Assembly: GCA_037102815.1 (NCBI GenBank)
Contig: BTPP01000001.1
Coordinates: 2,009,001 to 2,073,000 of the forward strand
Direction: 5' to 3'
Source of the DNA: Neurospora intermedia
Lineage: Eukaryota > Ascomycota > Sordariomycetes > Sordariales > Sordariaceae
Length of the DNA: 64,000 nt
Below the pieces are notes generated by a model. The model made no database searches and was not told the origin of the DNA. It saw only the letters and a program-made list of their open reading frames with translations. Both the position numbers and the translations under genes were made by a program. This document shows positions 48,706 to 58,420 of the stretch, piece after piece (positions within the stretch are counted from its first letter, which is position 1; each line of letters opens with the position of its first letter).

Positions 48706-48763
48706 CGTGCGCTTCCTAAAGAGGTAATTGGGGATTTGTGCGCGGACCTAGATACCGAGTCCC
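48706..48763 (-). repeat. Right terminal inverted repeat
   Basis: This is the reverse complement of the left end at 21497-21557 with a few mismatches and small gaps; the shared blocks are AGGTCCGCGC and CAATTACCT. The outermost bases read GGG inward. RIP-type erosion ends just inside it, near 48650. Confidence 0.75.
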
Positions 48764-48773
48764 TTTTGAAGGG
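48764..48773 (+). repeat. Right target-site duplication (TTTTGAAGGG)
   Basis: An identical, direct copy of 21487-21496. Normal GC composition resumes immediately after it. Confidence 0.72.
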
Positions 48774-49216
48774 CCATAGTGTAGTCTCAACTACACACGG
48801 CAGTAAGTGGTTTACCTCTAAGAGTCATGCGCCACACGTTAAGACAAAGTGGCCTATAAGTCCTCACCAGCCACGTCATGGCGGGGCCTTTGACGCTTGC
48901 ATTCATTCAGGGGCAGTGTTCGTTTAAGGGCGCATGGGGCGGTTTTGGGTTCGGCAACTCCTGGCCTGGACCCCTGAACAAACGTCCCGCATGGGCCGCC
49001 TAACAAGGAACCTGGAAGCGCATGGCAATCCACCAACATTGGCGAAGTCATCACCAACCTACGGGCACTTGAAAGTTCCAACTCCCGCTCGCTCTTTTGA
49101 ACGGCCAACTTAACATGACCACCAACTCCGCTTCTGAATGACCTCTGTTGATTTTACTCTTTTCTATTACATATCTGTTCGAGACTCGGGCCCCTTGGGA
49201 ACCGACTTAATTAACC
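48774..49216. promoter_or_regulatory. Upstream region of the auxilin-like gene
   Basis: About 440 bp of unmutated DNA between the element's edge and the start at 49217. It must hold the proximal promoter. If the element is real, its insertion displaced everything farther upstream. No clear TATA box is seen; the start is in ACCATGG. Confidence 0.5.
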
Positions 49217-52200
49217 ATGGACGACCTCTCCGCTCTCGACTGGTCCGCGTCCAGCAACAGCAGCTCCAACCCGAATCCTCCCAAGACAACCACGACAACT
49301 TCCGCCTTCAGCAGCTTCCCCGCGATCCGTCCCACACCGTCCCCGTTTGCATCTGGCCGTAGTACGCCCGTGATTTCAAGCCAGGGTTCCGGTACGATCG
49401 CTCCCAAGTCCAACAACAATCCGTTCTCGAAACCGGCGCAAGACAGCTTCAGCAATCTCGGCAACTTTGTCAATTTCGCCTCATCCTCCTCCGCTCAGAA
49501 CACCGCGAAGCTAAGCTTGAAAGAACAACAAGAGCGGTTGGAGGCCGAACGACGCAGGAAAGAGGAGGAAAGACGACAACAGCTTCAAGCGCAGTATGGA
49601 GGGCTCGATGCGCTGGGACAGCTGGGCAGTGGTGGGAGCAACAGCAGAACGACGTCACCTGCGTTTGGGCTTGGAGGGCCTGGGTCGATCCCGTCCCCAG
49701 CCATCTCGAGGGTTGCGAGCCCGTTGAATCCGACGACACTGAACCAGTTGAACATGACAACAAAAAAGCCGAGCGAATCAGATGACGATCTGTTTGCGGC
49801 GTTCAAGGCCGAGACCAAGGTCGATAATGCGAGCCACTACCCCCCGCCGACGGTGGCGAGTCCGCCGCCGGTCTCTACAACGACAAGTGCGCAGCCAAAG
49901 TTGGATCTTTCGGACCCGTCGGCTTGGGGGGCGCCAAAATCGACTACACCTACGCCTGCGCCTGCGCCTGTTCCGGCGCCAGTTAATACGGCGAACACGG
50001 CCTTCGCGGGGCTTGATGATGACGACCCGTTTGGCCTTGGGGAACTCAGTGCGTCAAAGTCAAGGGCGGCCCCGCCGGCCCCGCCGGCCTCGGCCTTTGA
50101 TGAGGAGGAGGATGATTTACTAGGCGACCTGGCCAAGCCTGTTGATCAGGTCAAGAAGCAGCAGCAACAATCACAACAGGAGCAGCAACAACGACAGCCC
50201 CAAGTAGCCAGACCCTCCTTCTCCCAAACACGAGAACCAGGGAAACCGATCGAGGACGACGAGGACTCGTCTTCCTCCGATGATGAACCCGAGCAGCCAC
50301 CTCGTCCATCCGACGATCCCTTCGACAGGGCAGTAGCCCAACTAGTCGACTACGGATTTACTCCCGAGAATGCCAGGAGAGGCCTAACGGAGAGTGGCGC
50401 CGGGCTAAATATTCAGGCGGCGGTTAATTGGTTGCTTGATGACGCACATAGGCAAGCGAAAGAGGAGGCTAGGGCTAAGAATGGTGGCGGCGGACCACAG
50501 CACACTGTAAGAAGCGAGGAACGAGGAGCAAGCCAGTCTCGCGCTGGACGTGGTGGCCAGGGAGGCCCTTCGTGGATGAGGGAGGAGGAACGCCAGGAAC
50601 AGGTCGAGAGGTCTAGGAGTAGGGATAATCGGTCACCGGCTTCGCTGGCCGAGGTGGACTTCGCCAAGACTGCGGCAGCCGTGGGCACGAGCTTGTTCAA
50701 GACGGCGAACAGTCTGTGGAAGACGGGGCAGAAGAAGGTGCAGGAGGCTGTGAAGGAGTTCCAGCATGAGGGAGGCGATCCGAACCAGCCCAAGTGGATG
50801 AGGGAAGCTGCTGAGTATGAGCAAGGGGGTAGGAGGCCGCAGGCGCCCGATGTTACGGATGAGGCTATGATGTTGGAGGGTGGTGGGCGGCCAGCACGGA
50901 GGCCCGAGTCCACGAGGGAACGCTCGGCGGAACCCCGGACTGCTAGTAATGGGCCACAACGGCATGCTTCTCCCGTGCCCAAGTGGCAGCAACAGGCGCC
51001 TCCTCCGGCCTCGCTTGATCCACGGTCACGGCTCAGTAAACAATCTATTGAGGAACAGAGTTCTCAAGCATATGTCAGTCCTGCGCGCAGGAAGAAGGCC
51101 ACTCCTCAACCCCAGCCGGAAGCTCCTCCCCCAGCGCAGCAATTCGAGGACGAGGACCTCCTATTCGGCTCTTCAGGTCCGTCCAAGTCCCAAATCACCA
51201 CAGCACTGCCCTCCCGACCCGCCGCCAAATCCACCGCGCCACCACCCCCAGCTCCCCGACGATCTCCTGCCGCCGTACAGCCCAAACCCGCTGCCCCCCC
51301 GCGCCAGATCCCCCCCATCTCCGCCATCGCCCTCCAATCCTCCACCAAGCACCGTCTCGAAGGCACCGCCCATTTCAAGCGCGGTGACTACGCTGCGGCA
51401 CACACTTCCTACGGCGCCTCCCTCTCTGCCATCCCGTCCACTCACCCACTCGCCATCCTCCTCCTTTGCAACCGCGCCCTCACCGCGCTCAAAGTCGGCG
51501 AGCCCCGCCAAGCCGTCTCGGACGCCGACGCCGCCATCGCGCTCATCGGCCCCTCAAAGGGGGAGGGGGAGTCCGTCGAGGTGCAGACTTCGGAACACGG
51601 CCCCGCAGAGAAACGTGAAATGCGCGACCTCTACGGCAAAGCCCTCGCCCGCAAGGCCGAAGCGCTGGAGCAAATGGAGAAATGGGCGGACGCCGAGAAA
51701 GTATGGCAGAGTGCTGTCGAGGCTGGTCTGGGTGGGCAGACGGCGGCGGCGGGGAGACAGAGGTGTCAGAAAGCTCTCGCTCCCAAACCTCCTCCTTCCG
51801 TCTCTGCCGCTACCAAATCCGCTCCAGCTCGTCCCCGCCCAACGCCCAGCGCAGCCACAAGTCAAAAATCCTCCGAAGCAGTCCAACGTCTCCGCCTAGC
51901 CAACCAGGCCGCGGAGAAGGAAGGAAGCGAAAAGTTTGCTCTTGCCGACAAGGTGGATGCGAAGATTGCTAGCTGGCGCGACGGCAAGAAAGATAACTTG
52001 CGCGCGCTGCTGGCAAGTTTGGATAATGTGCTGTGGGAGGGGAGCGGGTGGAAGAAGGTGGGATTGCATGAATTGGTGGTGGCGAACAAGGTCAAGATTG
52101 TTTACATGAAGGCTATCGCAAAGTGCCATCCTGACAAGGTAAGCTTTTTTCTTTCTTTTTCTTCTCTTCCCCTTTTTCTGTCTTCTTGCAAATCTGAAGT

Positions 52201-52347
52201 GAATCAGAAATATCAGGGATGGTTGCTAACGAGGATGATAACCAGATTTCAACGGATGCGTCGACTGAAGTTCGGATGATTGCTGGAACGGTATTTGCCA
52301 CGCTTAATGAGGCTTGGGATAAGTTTAAGAAGGAGAATAATATGTGA
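49217..52347 (+). CDS. swa2: Auxilin-like J protein, Swa2/Ucp7 family (UBA, TPR-like and J domains)
   Basis: Two exons, 49217-52138 and 52246-52347, give about 1007 residues; the intron has GTAAGC, GCTAAC near 52224 and CAG. The disordered N-terminal half carries NPF (about 73) and DPF motifs of the kind that bind endocytic adaptors, and an acidic LLGDL segment that may bind clathrin. A UBA domain lies at about 365-412 (ending NWLLDDA), TPR-like helices at about 710-840, and a C-terminal J domain at about 925-1007 with His-Pro-Asp at 971-973. The intron falls right after the Lys following HPD. Swa2/auxilin recruits Hsp70 to clathrin coats to release them from vesicles. A Gln-rich run is at about 312-330. 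The last helix of the J domain is encoded by exon 2, which supports the splice. Confidence 0.88.
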
Positions 52348-52802
52348 GTGTAAGGGGCAGGTGGAATGGTAATGGGTTGGTGAGAAAGGGAGGGGCCGGA
52401 AGGGTTAATGTTCTAAGCTGCTTATTGAGATATGATACCTATATTAGAAGGAACGGGAAAGGAGTGTTAATAAAGCTCAAGCTACTTGTCTGCTGTAGAC
52501 ATGTTTCTGTAGGCAACCGGAGGTCATATGTAAAACATCAACATGGGAATAGGAAGTTCATCATTATTATCCTCAAAGGAAAACACCAGTGCCATGCCAT
52601 GCTAATAAAAGAATATACCTCAAACCACCACCCTTCCTCTTGTTCAAAGCGCTTCGTGGCTCCGAGGTTCTTTCACTAATTCTTCACCACCACCGCCCCC
52701 GGTCTCGCTCCCTGTCCATGAATCTTTCTTCAACCACTTCACACAACGAACCCGCCCTTCCCTTACTCTCTTCACCCACTTTCTTCCCAACACTCCATTC
52801 CA
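52348..52802. other. Intergenic 3' region between convergent genes
   Basis: 455 bp separating the auxilin-like gene from Ubc7, whose 3' ends face each other. AT-rich segments (AATAAA-like ATTAATAAAG near 52465 and CTAATAAAAG near 52602) may serve as polyadenylation signals. No gene was found. Confidence 0.45.
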
Positions 52803-53428
52803 TCAAAGCCCCAAACTAGCCCTCACACTAGCCTTCACCCTCGCCTCGTACTCGCTCCTCTTCTCCCTCCACATCTTGGCCGCCTCCACGTTCGCCGGAC
52901 TTTCGTCATTAGGCTCCGCCAACATGCTCATAACTGACAGCAAGATTTTCTCGACGGACTGAATAGGTGACCATCTTTCCGAGGCAGTCTCGTAGTGGTT
53001 CGGGTCGTCGCCGGGTGGGTGGAGGATCGAGATGCAGACCAGACCTGAGGGGTAGACTTTTGGAGGGTTGATTTCCGTTAGCACTTTTTGCATGCATGCC
53101 TGACCACCACCGATGGTGAGAAGAACCAAGTGAAGGATAAGAAAGAAATAAAAAGGAAGAAGAGGAAGGAGAAGAACACACCATTAGGATGAAATATATC
53201 CCCCAGAAACTTCATGGTCGGCGGCATATGCGGGTAATCGTTCGGAAACTTGAGTTCTGCGGGGAACACGCCGCCCTCAAAGGGGGTGCCTTCGGGCCCT
53301 TGGATCAGGCATTCCCAGTGCAGCAGGTCGTCTTCGGAGATGGGGCCCGCGGTGATGCCTTCGGGTGGGTTGTTGGTTAGAGCGCGGTATTCTTGGAGGA
53401 GACGACGTTGGGCTACGTTGAGAGACAT
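52803..53428 (-). CDS. ubc7: Ubiquitin-conjugating enzyme E2, Ubc7/UBE2G2 type
   Basis: Exon 1 is 53428-53182 and exon 2 is 53056-52803, joined across a 125-bp intron (GTGTGT donor, GCTAAC branch near 53074, AAAAG acceptor), giving 166 residues, the length of yeast Ubc7. The UBC fold is complete: HPN at 80-82, then VYPSGLVC with catalytic Cys90, and the family's acidic insert PPGDDP after the active site, which marks the Ubc7/Cdc34 group. Ubc7 works with ER-membrane ligases in degradation of misfolded ER proteins. The splice is set by the conserved HPN-VYPSG junction. The AAG acceptor is less usual than CAG or TAG. A GTT microsatellite lies 59 bp upstream of the start. Confidence 0.92.
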
Positions 53429-53485
53429 TGTAGCAGCTGTTGGTTGATGGTGGGTGTTGTTGTTATTGTTGGGGTCCTCGTGTGG

Positions 53486-53531
<46 letters not shown>

Positions 53532-54205
53532 GATCGAGACGTGGGGCTCTCTGAGGAGAGTGCCTCGGTATTGGGGTGTTATGGATATACGCTTTGGTGG
53601 TCGGGATGGTAGTCGTGTGGTGTCGCAAGCAGTTACTGTAGGTTGGGTATATGGTACAGACGAAGTAAATATGCCGTGATCTATTTCTTGTTGTTGATTG
53701 TTTGCTTTGTTACAGAAAGTCTCGAAACGAATCGATGCGTGCAGGAGAACCTAGCGCGGAGGACACACTGGCCTGCAGCGGGGGTTGTCAGCGGCGCAGT
53801 TGCTTGACACGTCTGACGTCGGTTCGCTCAGCGGGGATTGATTTCCATGGGACGTCTCGGGACGGGAGTTGGGGAAGCTGCTGCTGCACCACACCAGGGG
53901 CCATGCTAGGGCCCGGGACCCTTCCAGAAGCGCCTACGACAGGTACACCAACCGGGGGGTTCTAGCGGCCGAGGGTGCTGTTTCCCTTCCTGAGCTGCCG
54001 GCCGGCAACCCGAGAGCTAGGTAGGTAGGCAAAAAAAAAAAAAAGCTCTCAGTCAACCGCAACCGGCTTCCTTGTTATCGCAATTGGCTGTTATCGCATC
54101 TGCCATTCCATCTATTCTTGTTTCGGTTCCGGAAACTCGATGGCTCGTCGTCGACTGGGAGCTACGCTGCTCTAGCTTTCCAACCTCTCACCTCGTCAGC
54201 CAGCC
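53429..54205. promoter_or_regulatory. Divergent promoter region between ubc7 and the Mmc1-like gene
   Basis: 777 bp shared by two divergent genes. It holds the GTT microsatellite, a GGTAGGTAGG motif and a 14-base poly-A run near 54020-54045, and a CT-rich stretch before the plus-strand start. No specific factor site is identified. Confidence 0.5.
53487..53531. repeat. (GTT)n microsatellite, about 15 units
   Basis: A perfect trinucleotide run. In the minus-strand ubc7 transcript it would be a CAA/AAC-rich segment of the 5' leader close to the start codon, where CAA repeats are known in fungi to act as unstructured or translation-enhancing leaders. That role here is inference. Confidence 0.85.
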
Positions 54206-56236
54206 ATGCCGCCAACGCTGGGCCTACGACGGGCTTTACAGAGCCGCGGCCGCGGTCTCGGGTTTGGCCAGCGAACAACACCGTCGTCCGTATGTCTCTT
54301 CTGTTCCTTTGCGACTCGGCCTTCCACTTTTCCCACATCGTCACCACTCAACAAGCTCCGGGCGACGAGGGCAAAACAACAAGAAGCTCCGGCTGTCCGA
54401 CCACGATACCAATCGACCGGTGCCACCCCGCTTCGGCCCTTCATAAGCACGCCCTCCGACGCCGCCGATGCCGCCGCCGAACCAGAACCAATTGATCCCC
54501 GCAAAGACCTTGAGAGCGCTCTCCGCGACTTACAAACCCTCGCACCCAACCACGTCAATCTCCCGCGCCTCCAGCTTGCCCTGCGCAATCTCAGCCAAGA
54601 AGCCGGCCATGAATCGATACGAGTCGCATTCCTCGGCCTCACCACCGGCGACAAGCCCCAACACACGGCCAGGGAGCTGCTCCGCCTGACACTCGCCGAT
54701 CCGCTGAAGTCCGCCCAAAACTGGGAAGCGCAACTCAAGGCCCACGACCCCTCCAAGCCGCTCATCGTACACATCGGCCCTCTCGAGGAGCAAGCCACGC
54801 CACTGTCGCTTGCCGCGAGCGAACATGTCATCCCCGAAATCACCGTGCCGTCGCACATCTACAACGATGCCAACCTCGAGATGATAGTCATGGAGGCCGA
54901 CCAGGCAACCGTCGCGCAGGCGGGCGAGCAGCCGCACACCTTTGACGAGGCTATCCTCGTGCCCGCCGTCGACACAGCAGCCACCACAGCCGGCCACTCG
55001 GCGCCCATCGTCACGCCCGTGCACATGGCCGTGCTGGTAGCCGACGGCGTCCTGGGCGCCGCCTCCATCCTGTCACTGCCCATCAGCCCAGAAAGCCAAG
55101 ACACCATCACGGCCGTCGCCAACTTCAAAAGGATCAGTGCCGAAGACAAGGCCGCATGCCCGTCCCTGGTCATCACTAGCGTCGAGGCTGGTGCACAGGG
55201 CCTCGACCTCTTCCGCGAGAGCGCCACCAACGCCATGAAGTACGAAGCCCTCTGGACAGAGGCCGGCGTGGGACACATCAACAAGTGGCTGCGATCCAAC
55301 GTGTTGTCGCAAACTGAGCAGGAAGGGGCCACCAAGGCGCCCGTGCGCAAGCTGATCGAGTCCATCCTGCACAACGCCGGCGCGGCGCTCCAGGCGGCCG
55401 AGTACCGCGACATGAAGGTCTCGGTAGAAGGGGGCCCGTCGCCGCACACGATTGCGCGCCTGAACCAGGCGCTGGCGGACTGGGCCAAGGATGCGCACGA
55501 GGAGCTGCAGCAGCAGTTAGAGATTGCGTTTGTCGGCGAAGCATGGAGGCAGATGAACTGGTGGAAGCTGTTTTGGCGGGTGGATGACGTGGGCATGCTG
55601 TCGTCTGAAATGATTGCCCAGCGGTTCTTGCCCGAGGCTGAGAAACGCTTGATCTTTTTGGCTGGCAGGCTTCAGGAGGCTGGTATTACTACTGCGGGCG
55701 GAGAAAAGCCGGTGACGTACTCTGGCCCGGCGGTTCCACCGTCGTTCCCTGAGGGCGAGAGCAGTGTTGCTACTACTGCTACTACTACTGCGGAATCAGA
55801 GACCAAGGGAACTTGGCCTGCGCATATCCCCTTCACGAGAAACTATCTACTCGCGGAAACTGTTCCGGCCCTACAAGCACTGGCGCAGAAGCTCGTGCTC
55901 CAGTCATCAACATTGGCGGGTGCCACCACGGCACTCGGCGGCATGTCCTGGCTCTCTGGATTCGGAATATATGAGTGCGGAGCCGTCGCCGCGTTGGGTA
56001 TTGTGTTGAGTTTGAGGGGCTTGCAGAAAAGGTGGGAGAGGGCGAGAGATTTCTGGGAGGGCGAGGTCCGTGAGGAAGGACGCAAGGCTATTCGCGCAAC
56101 CGAAGTCAGCATTGCCGAGGTGCTGGATAGCGTTTCTCCTGAAGTTCCCGAGGATGTGGCGGTTGAGATCGAGGAGCTGAAGGAGGCCAAGAGTGTCCTC
56201 AAGCGGGCCGAGGAAGCGCTTGCGAGGTTGAAGTAG
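54206..56236 (+). CDS. Mitochondrial dynamin-related protein, Mmc1-like
   Basis: A single exon of 676 residues. The first about 40 residues are Arg-rich with almost no acidic residues, as in a mitochondrial targeting signal. A central region begins with an IRVAFLGLTTGD segment (about 137-148), similar in place to a dynamin P-loop but lacking GxxxxGKS, so GTP binding is doubtful. A hydrophobic hairpin at about 570-605 would insert into a membrane and is followed by a charged coiled-coil tail. This plan matches the fungus-specific Mmc1 family, dynamin-like proteins tied to mitochondrial inner-membrane organisation. That name is from recollection of the family and was not tested by a search. Ala/Thr-rich residues about 515-535 are low-complexity. 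It diverges from ubc7. Confidence 0.68.
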   Translation: MPPTLGLRRALQSRGRGLGFGQRTTPSSVCLFCSFATRPSTFPTSSPLNKLRATRAKQQEAPAVRPRYQSTGATPLRPFISTPSDAADAAAEPEPIDPRKDLESALRDLQTLAPNHVNLPRLQLALRNLSQEAGHESIRVAFLGLTTGDKPQHTARELLRLTLADPLKSAQNWEAQLKAHDPSKPLIVHIGPLEEQATPLSLAASEHVIPEITVPSHIYNDANLEMIVMEADQATVAQAGEQPHTFDEAILVPAVDTAATTAGHSAPIVTPVHMAVLVADGVLGAASILSLPISPESQDTITAVANFKRISAEDKAACPSLVITSVEAGAQGLDLFRESATNAMKYEALWTEAGVGHINKWLRSNVLSQTEQEGATKAPVRKLIESILHNAGAALQAAEYRDMKVSVEGGPSPHTIARLNQALADWAKDAHEELQQQLEIAFVGEAWRQMNWWKLFWRVDDVGMLSSEMIAQRFLPEAEKRLIFLAGRLQEAGITTAGGEKPVTYSGPAVPPSFPEGESSVATTATTTAESETKGTWPAHIPFTRNYLLAETVPALQALAQKLVLQSSTLAGATTALGGMSWLSGFGIYECGAVAALGIVLSLRGLQKRWERARDFWEGEVREEGRKAIRATEVSIAEVLDSVSPEVPEDVAVEIEELKEAKSVLKRAEEALARLK

Positions 56237-57397
56237 AAATGATGGGTTGCAACAGATGTTTAGAAGGGCATTCTGCCAACCTAACTTGGTCAGTTTCGGA
56301 CTTCTTGTGCTTATTATTTCCCACAGCCCTATCACCCTGCCTGTTAGTCCCATTAGGTGGGTGTTCTGACAATACGCCCTCTCCAACCCAACCCTTAAAC
56401 AGCCAGTTGTATATTTACTCTACAAGATTCACTCTCACTCAGAGCATTGTTGCAAGCTCATCTTATGCGAGCCTCACATATAGGGACAGGCGGGTTAAAA
56501 CCGGCGGACGCAACAGATCAACCAGGGCTACACTCTTATGTACCATTCAAAAGCGAGCCGAAAGTGGGAAAAAAGAGGGGCACCGGACTTTTGTGGTAGA
56601 TATCAAAAACTGTCAGCGTAGGCTGAGGATGGCATGGGTTGTGTGTACAACAACATAATAGACAAAGATGATGAATACGTACCCTGTCTATATTAGAACC
56701 AGGGCTAGGAGAGGTTTCGCTTTCGGTGCGATTCGATCCATGCTGTATGCGCTCGCTCCTTGGCCAAGAACTCGACTAGCGAAGATCTGAGGCTGGCTGG
56801 GCAGCGGGTTCGCTCTGGCTGATCATCGTGATGGAGCCAGGTTTTCGTTGCGTGCTGACGGACGGGTAGCGGCTGTTGCATCGACCGACCATTATCGTCC
56901 AGCTGGCGGAGCGTGAAAACCCCTGGATACGCCACGCTTCCCCTATGATCATCGTTTTGCAGCAGATGGATGAGCTGGGCCAGCTGGCGTCCTCCATATC
57001 ACTCCTCATCGAGGCTTTCAACCCTCCAACCCCAGCCCCAGCACTCACTCCAGTCCCTTCTCATCTCTGGCCGGCCTTGAGCCACCCTCCCTATTCCCTC
57101 CTCTTCCTCCTTCCCTGGGCATCCAAAGCTTTCCCCCCCACACTTTTCTCTTTCCATCCAACTCGCTGCCCCCCCATTTTCGGTAGAAAGAAGATCAAAG
57201 TTTGCTTTATTGTTTCCCCCCCAAAACGCCTAAAATATCAAAATAGCGGTTGTCGTTGCGCGCGGAAGAAAAGGAGCCATAATATGCCGATTATTGTGCC
57301 CCAATATTGCATTGCGTTGTGAATTTTTAAATGATTCTCGGTCTGGGTCTGGTCTTGTTTGATGAGTCTGACGACAGGCAGCGCTCGCTGTCTTCTT
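56237..57397. other. Intergenic 3' region between convergent genes
   Basis: 1.16 kb between the 3' ends of the Mmc1-like gene and SmD3. Short open frames on both strands look non-coding. CT-rich runs occur at 57050-57190. No RNA gene could be assigned. Confidence 0.45.
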
Positions 57398-58024
57398 CTA
57401 TCTGGCGCCGCCACGACCACCGGCGCGCGCCCTACTGACTGTCGCACGACCGCGGGCGAGACCGACACCGCGGCCGCGGACGTTGCGGGAGCGGAACATG
57501 GGGGCGTTTCTGTTGGACAAGGGGGGAAATATAGTTAGTTTGGCTCCGACCGGTCTTGTTCGAAAGGGGCGACTGGAGAGAAGAATCGCAACGGGTAAGT
57601 TGGCGGTGCCCTGGTTTGAACGTACCTCAACATATCTGGCACAATAAAGAATCGCACATGACTGCCACGGATGTAGACTTGTTCGAGATGGCTGACGCGC
57701 CCGTCGCGGGCTGTGACGGTGATATCCTTGAGTTGGACGTTCATGTTGTCCTCGGCTGTTTATGGGGGAAGCGTATTGGTTAGCATGGCTGGCCAGTTTA
57801 GAGGAGTGAATGGGAATGAAGAGTTCATTGGGGTAAGCAGTACCTTCAATAAGCTTGCCACGGTAGGTCTGGCCGGAGGTGATCTCGAGAGTGACGATAT
57901 GACCCTGTTGGACAGGAGTAGTTAGTTAGCTTTTGGCAGCACCACAGTCTGTAACATAGCAATGGTGTTTACTTACCTGAGCCTCATTGAGGAGCTTGAT
58001 AGGGATACCAATTGTGGAAGTCAT
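57398..58024 (-). CDS. smd3: Small nuclear ribonucleoprotein SmD3
   Basis: Four exons on the minus strand: 58024-57977, 57904-57844, 57755-57626 and 57509-57398, giving 116 residues. Introns have donors GTAAGT, GTACTG and GTACGT and CAG acceptors, with a GCTAAC branch site seen in intron 2. Exon 1 encodes [16 protein letters not shown], matching the SmD3 N terminus. Sm1 follows (GHIVT...G..YRGKL) with the AEDNMN segment, then Sm2 (IRGSHVRF), and exon 4 gives a tail of Arg-Gly repeats ending GGRGGAR. SmD3 is part of the seven-membered ring around U1, U2, U4 and U5 snRNAs; the RG tail is the expected substrate for arginine methylation. Intron 2's GTACTG donor is weaker than the others but is fixed by the frame. 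Confidence 0.92.
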
Positions 58025-58420
58025 GTTGGCGATTGTGCTATTACGTTGTGAGGTTGTTTGTCGATGTGGAGGGGTGACCTGATCCTTCTCGGTGTTGGTT
58101 TTAGAGATTAGACGGGATGGTATGCCGTCAGTACAGGCGACTCGGTTCGCGATGATAGTGGATGCTATCAGTTGCCTTTGACGTGAACGCGGCAGCCCTG
58201 TCAGCCCGGTGCTGCTGGGAATTTCGTCGGAGAGCTTGGTTGATCTTGTCAGCTGTACGACAGCTGCTAGACTAAACCTTTACGGCAGTATGGACGCCCA
58301 ACTGTATTCTACTCCACCTGACACTTGGGAACACCTACTATCCGTAACAACCACCCCTAGGTATCACAACCAAAATCCGTTTGCAACTTACTTTCGAGTG
58401 AGTATAACCTAAATATAGGT
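58025..58420. promoter_or_regulatory. Upstream region of smd3 up to the second AT-rich block
   Basis: About 400 bp of unmutated DNA that must hold the SmD3 promoter. RIP-type composition begins abruptly near 58410. Unlike the first block, I see no inverted repeat or duplication at this edge. Confidence 0.5.

Larger units (their letters stand above)
21497..48763. mobile_element. Giant Mutator-like (MULE) DNA transposon, about 27.3 kb, RIP-eroded
   Basis: What is seen: inverted repeats of about 60 bp at both ends (GGGT-CG-TATCCAGGTCCGCGC on the left, GGGACTCGGTATCTAGGTCCGC on the right, read inward), a flanking direct repeat TTTTGAAGGG, and an interior that is uniformly AT-rich with CpA/TpG stripped out. 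A decayed MULE transposase lies inside on the minus strand near the right end. The interior also holds two helicase fossils (RecQ-like and SNF2-like), unidentified fossil genes and satellite arrays. MULEs are known for long inverted repeats, 9-bp target duplications and gene capture; known fungal ones are a few kb, so the size is exceptional. The alternative is a nest of smaller elements whose outermost ends happen to match; the terminal-like sequences at 42945-43104 keep this open. Every fossil gene inside carries many stop codons, so no product is expected. Confidence 0.62.

Noticed and set aside
21497-48763. Starship element (DUF3435 captain-driven giant transposon)
   Set aside because: No tyrosine-recombinase captain motif was recognised at either end. 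Long inverted repeats, a 9-10-bp duplication and a MULE transposase fit a Mutator-like element better.
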